From positions 1 to 46,261 of the forward strand of contig CACLJJ010000003.1 in assembly GCA_902607215.1 (NCBI GenBank): a stretch of DNA of 46,261 nucleotides. The letters run 5' to 3'. This document shows, piece by piece, positions 44,080-46,261 of this stretch. Position numbers and translations under genes: made by a program. How positions within the stretch are numbered: the first letter of the stretch is position 1; each line of letters opens with the position of its first letter. This DNA comes from an uncultured Pelagibacteraceae bacterium (GTDB lineage Bacteria; Pseudomonadota; Alphaproteobacteria; Pelagibacterales; Pelagibacteraceae). The notes below the pieces were generated by a model that was not told the origin of the DNA, made no database searches, and worked only from the letters and a program-made list of their open reading frames with translations.

Positions 44080-44627
44080 TGAATCGTTTATTTCTTTCTC
44101 TCTCATTTTTAATGGGAGCAATTATTTTAGCTTCAAATTACCTAGTTCAATTTCCAATTAAATATTATGGTTTTGAAGAAATATTAACTTATGGAGCTTT
44201 TAGTTATCCAATAGCATTTTTGATAACTGATTTGGCAAACAGAGCTTATGGTAAAGTTGCAGCTAGAAAAATCGTATATTTTGGTTTTGCAATAGGAATT
44301 TTATTTACACTTTTTTTTTCAACAAATTTCTCAGACTTAATCTCAATAAGAATTGCAATTGGATCAGGAACAGCATTTATAGTTGCTCAATTATTAGATG
44401 TGCAAATATTTGATATATTAAGACAAAAAAAATGGTTTGTTGCTCCATTAACATCATCTCTTATTGGCTCAACTATTGATACATTTATATTTTTTTCAAT
44501 TTCCTTTTATGGAACGGGGATACCTTGGATTTCTTTGTCTTTAGGTGATTTAAGCGTTAAAATTTTTGTGGCTTTGATTATGCTAATACCCTTTAGATTA
44601 TTATTGGGAACTTTTAAAGCTGCTTAA
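44079..44627 (+). CDS. VUT/YhhQ-family (queuosine precursor) transporter
   Basis: Multi-TM; SYPIAFLITDLANRAYGKVAARKIVYFGF and DVQIFDILR typical of the family. Confidence 0.87.
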   Translation: MNRLFLSLSFLMGAIILASNYLVQFPIKYYGFEEILTYGAFSYPIAFLITDLANRAYGKVAARKIVYFGFAIGILFTLFFSTNFSDLISIRIAIGSGTAFIVAQLLDVQIFDILRQKKWFVAPLTSSLIGSTIDTFIFFSISFYGTGIPWISLSLGDLSVKIFVALIMLIPFRLLLGTFKAA

Positions 44628-45498
44628 TCAAGAATTTATAAGATAAAATTTTATAAGCTAATTTTGCTACTAAAAAATTGTAAGAATTAAAACCTTTTAT
44701 TGGAGCAAGTTCATTAATGTCAGCTCCAACAATATTTGAATTTTTAGCTGCTATTTTAATTATAGCTAAAGTTTCATCCCATAATAAACCGCCTGGTTCT
44801 GGTGTTCCGGTTGCTGGCATTATACTTGAATCTAAACCATCAACATCAAACGTTAAGTATACAGCTTTGTTTTTAATTAATTTTTGAAATTTTTTTAAAT
44901 TCCATTTAGCTTTATCTTTTGCCCAAAAAATATTAATTCTTTTAGAATTTTGTTTTAAATATGATATTTCACTTTTAGAAATATTTCTAATACCAAAAGA
45001 TATTACTGATACATTTTTATGATCAAGGCATCTTTTAATTGCTGATGCATGTGAAAATTTTTCACCATTATAGCTTTCTCTTAAATCAGCATGTGCATCA
45101 AAATGTAATAAACAAAGATTTTTATATTTTTTTGTAAAGGGAAGAATGCATCCAGGGGTAATTGAATGTTCTCCACCAAATATGATAGGAAAAAGTTTTT
45201 TGTTTAAAATTTCTTGATTTATATCTGAAATTTTTTTTAGTGCTGCTTTTATATCTTTATCAATTTTGAAAGGTTTTAAAGTTTTTATTCCAATTTTTTT
45301 GTAAGGTTCACAATTTAGTTCTTCATCGTACAATTCAACCTGATGTGATGCTTTAATAATTTCTTTGGGGCCATTTTTAGTGCCGCTACCATAGCTAACT
45401 GTTTTTTCTAAACCGAATGGAACAACAACAACTTTTTCTTTAAAGTTAAATTTATTATCAATTCCAAGAAATCCAAGTTTATTTGATAAATAATTCAA
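44614..45498 (-). CDS. speB: agmatinase / ureohydrolase family
   Basis: GGEHSITPGC, HFDAHADLRESY, FDVDGLDSSIMPATGTPEPGG metal-binding motifs. Confidence 0.9.
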   Translation of the reverse strand: MNYLSNKLGFLGIDNKFNFKEKVVVVPFGLEKTVSYGSGTKNGPKEIIKASHQVELYDEELNCEPYKKIGIKTLKPFKIDKDIKAALKKISDINQEILNKKLFPIIFGGEHSITPGCILPFTKKYKNLCLLHFDAHADLRESYNGEKFSHASAIKRCLDHKNVSVISFGIRNISKSEISYLKQNSKRINIFWAKDKAKWNLKKFQKLIKNKAVYLTFDVDGLDSSIMPATGTPEPGGLLWDETLAIIKIAAKNSNIVGADINELAPIKGFNSYNFLVAKLAYKILSYKFLIKQL

Positions 45499-45501
45499 TT
45501 T

Positions 45502-46261
45502 TTATCCAAATATTTTTGAGAATTTTTTTCTACTTCTGGCTTTCCATTCACCCTTGTGAAAGGCATCACTTGCTATTAAAGGCAATACACTTGTTGCTTC
45601 TGCAAAAACCATTTGTTCTTTAGTTACATCAACTTTACCCCATGAGCTTGCTTCTTTTAAAGTTGAACTACTACAAGCTCCATCTCTTGAATCTGCAACT
45701 GTTATCTGAATGGCATATTTGTGCATTTCTACATCTTTTCCTAAAAGCTCTGCGCAAATCACAGTATCTTGAATAAAGTTTTTAGGAACACCTCCTCCAA
45801 TCATAAGAAGACCAGAACCTTTTGATCTGATTTTAATTTCAGTTAGTTCACGAAACTCTCTAATTGAGTCTATTGTAATATGTTTTTTTGGGTTTTTTTC
45901 TTGATGTATAACCAAACCAAATCCAGCACTTGAGTCTGTGAAAGCAGGACAAAAAATAGGAACACCGTTTTCATATGCAGTTTCAATTAAAGAACTCTTT
46001 TTTTTAGAATTTGATTTTAAATATTTTCCAATTTCTTTAATAAATTCTCTTGATGTATAACTTCTAGGTTCTAACTTGTCTGCAATATTACATATAGTTT
46101 TATCGCATATTTGCAGCTCATCTTCATCAATGTAGGTATCATAAATTCTATCAATGTAATTTTTTCTTAATTCAGTATCATCTTGAAATTGAGAGCCTTG
46201 ATAGTGTTTAAATCCAAGAGCTTCAAAGAAATCCATATCAATAATTGATGCCCCGGTAGCA
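45502..46261 (-). CDS. deoxyhypusine synthase-like protein, 5' end off window
   Basis: Frame continues past the ORF-track Met to the window edge (ATGASIIDMDFFEALGFKHYQG). FTDSSAGFG, GGGVPKNFIQDT (catalytic Lys context), SSWGKV. Confidence 0.88.
   Translation of the reverse strand, partial: ATGASIIDMDFFEALGFKHYQGSQFQDDTELRKNYIDRIYDTYIDEDELQICDKTICNIADKLEPRSYTSREFIKEIGKYLKSNSKKKSSLIETAYENGVPIFCPAFTDSSAGFGLVIHQEKNPKKHITIDSIREFRELTEIKIRSKGSGLLMIGGGVPKNFIQDTVICAELLGKDVEMHKYAIQITVADSRDGACSSSTLKEASSWGKVDVTKEQMVFAEATSVLPLIASDAFHKGEWKARSRKKFSKIFG

Overview
The window is AT-rich and densely packed, with very short intergenic gaps. Protein content and gene order match a SAR11/Pelagibacter-type alphaproteobacterial core chromosome. 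No mobile elements, CRISPR arrays, rRNA or tRNA genes were recognised. Plus strand 1-24.7 kb: a 3' fragment of a DmdB-like acyl-CoA ligase, an alpha/beta hydrolase, DMSP demethylase dmdA, asd, sdhCDAB, mmsA, mdh, sucCD, sucAB, lpdA, priA and atpHAGDC. Minus strand 24.7-33.8 kb: rppH, ctpA, rsfS, nadD, proA, proB, obgE, rpmA, rplU, gloB, metW and metX. A SAM-II riboswitch precedes metX. The remainder carries hisC-tyrA (+), a TPR-sulfotransferase, an NlpC/P60 protein, an AmpG-like MFS protein and TrkH (-), class I lysS, pyrD, rpmB and a VUT/QueT-type transporter (+), then an agmatinase-family gene and a partial deoxyhypusine-synthase-like gene (-). The points most worth a second look are: an uncharacterised hydrolase between dmdB and dmdA with a possible CTG start and a GC-rich codon patch; the SAM-II leader with an overlapping alternative hairpin; a hairpin that would present the obgE ribosome-binding site in its loop; an apparently leaderless rpmB; SdhD without the heme-ligand His; a sulfotransferase in a lineage thought unable to assimilate sulfate; a DHS-like/agmatinase pair; an all-synonymous tandem repeat in sucB; and three of three convergent gene pairs with overlapping 3' ends.
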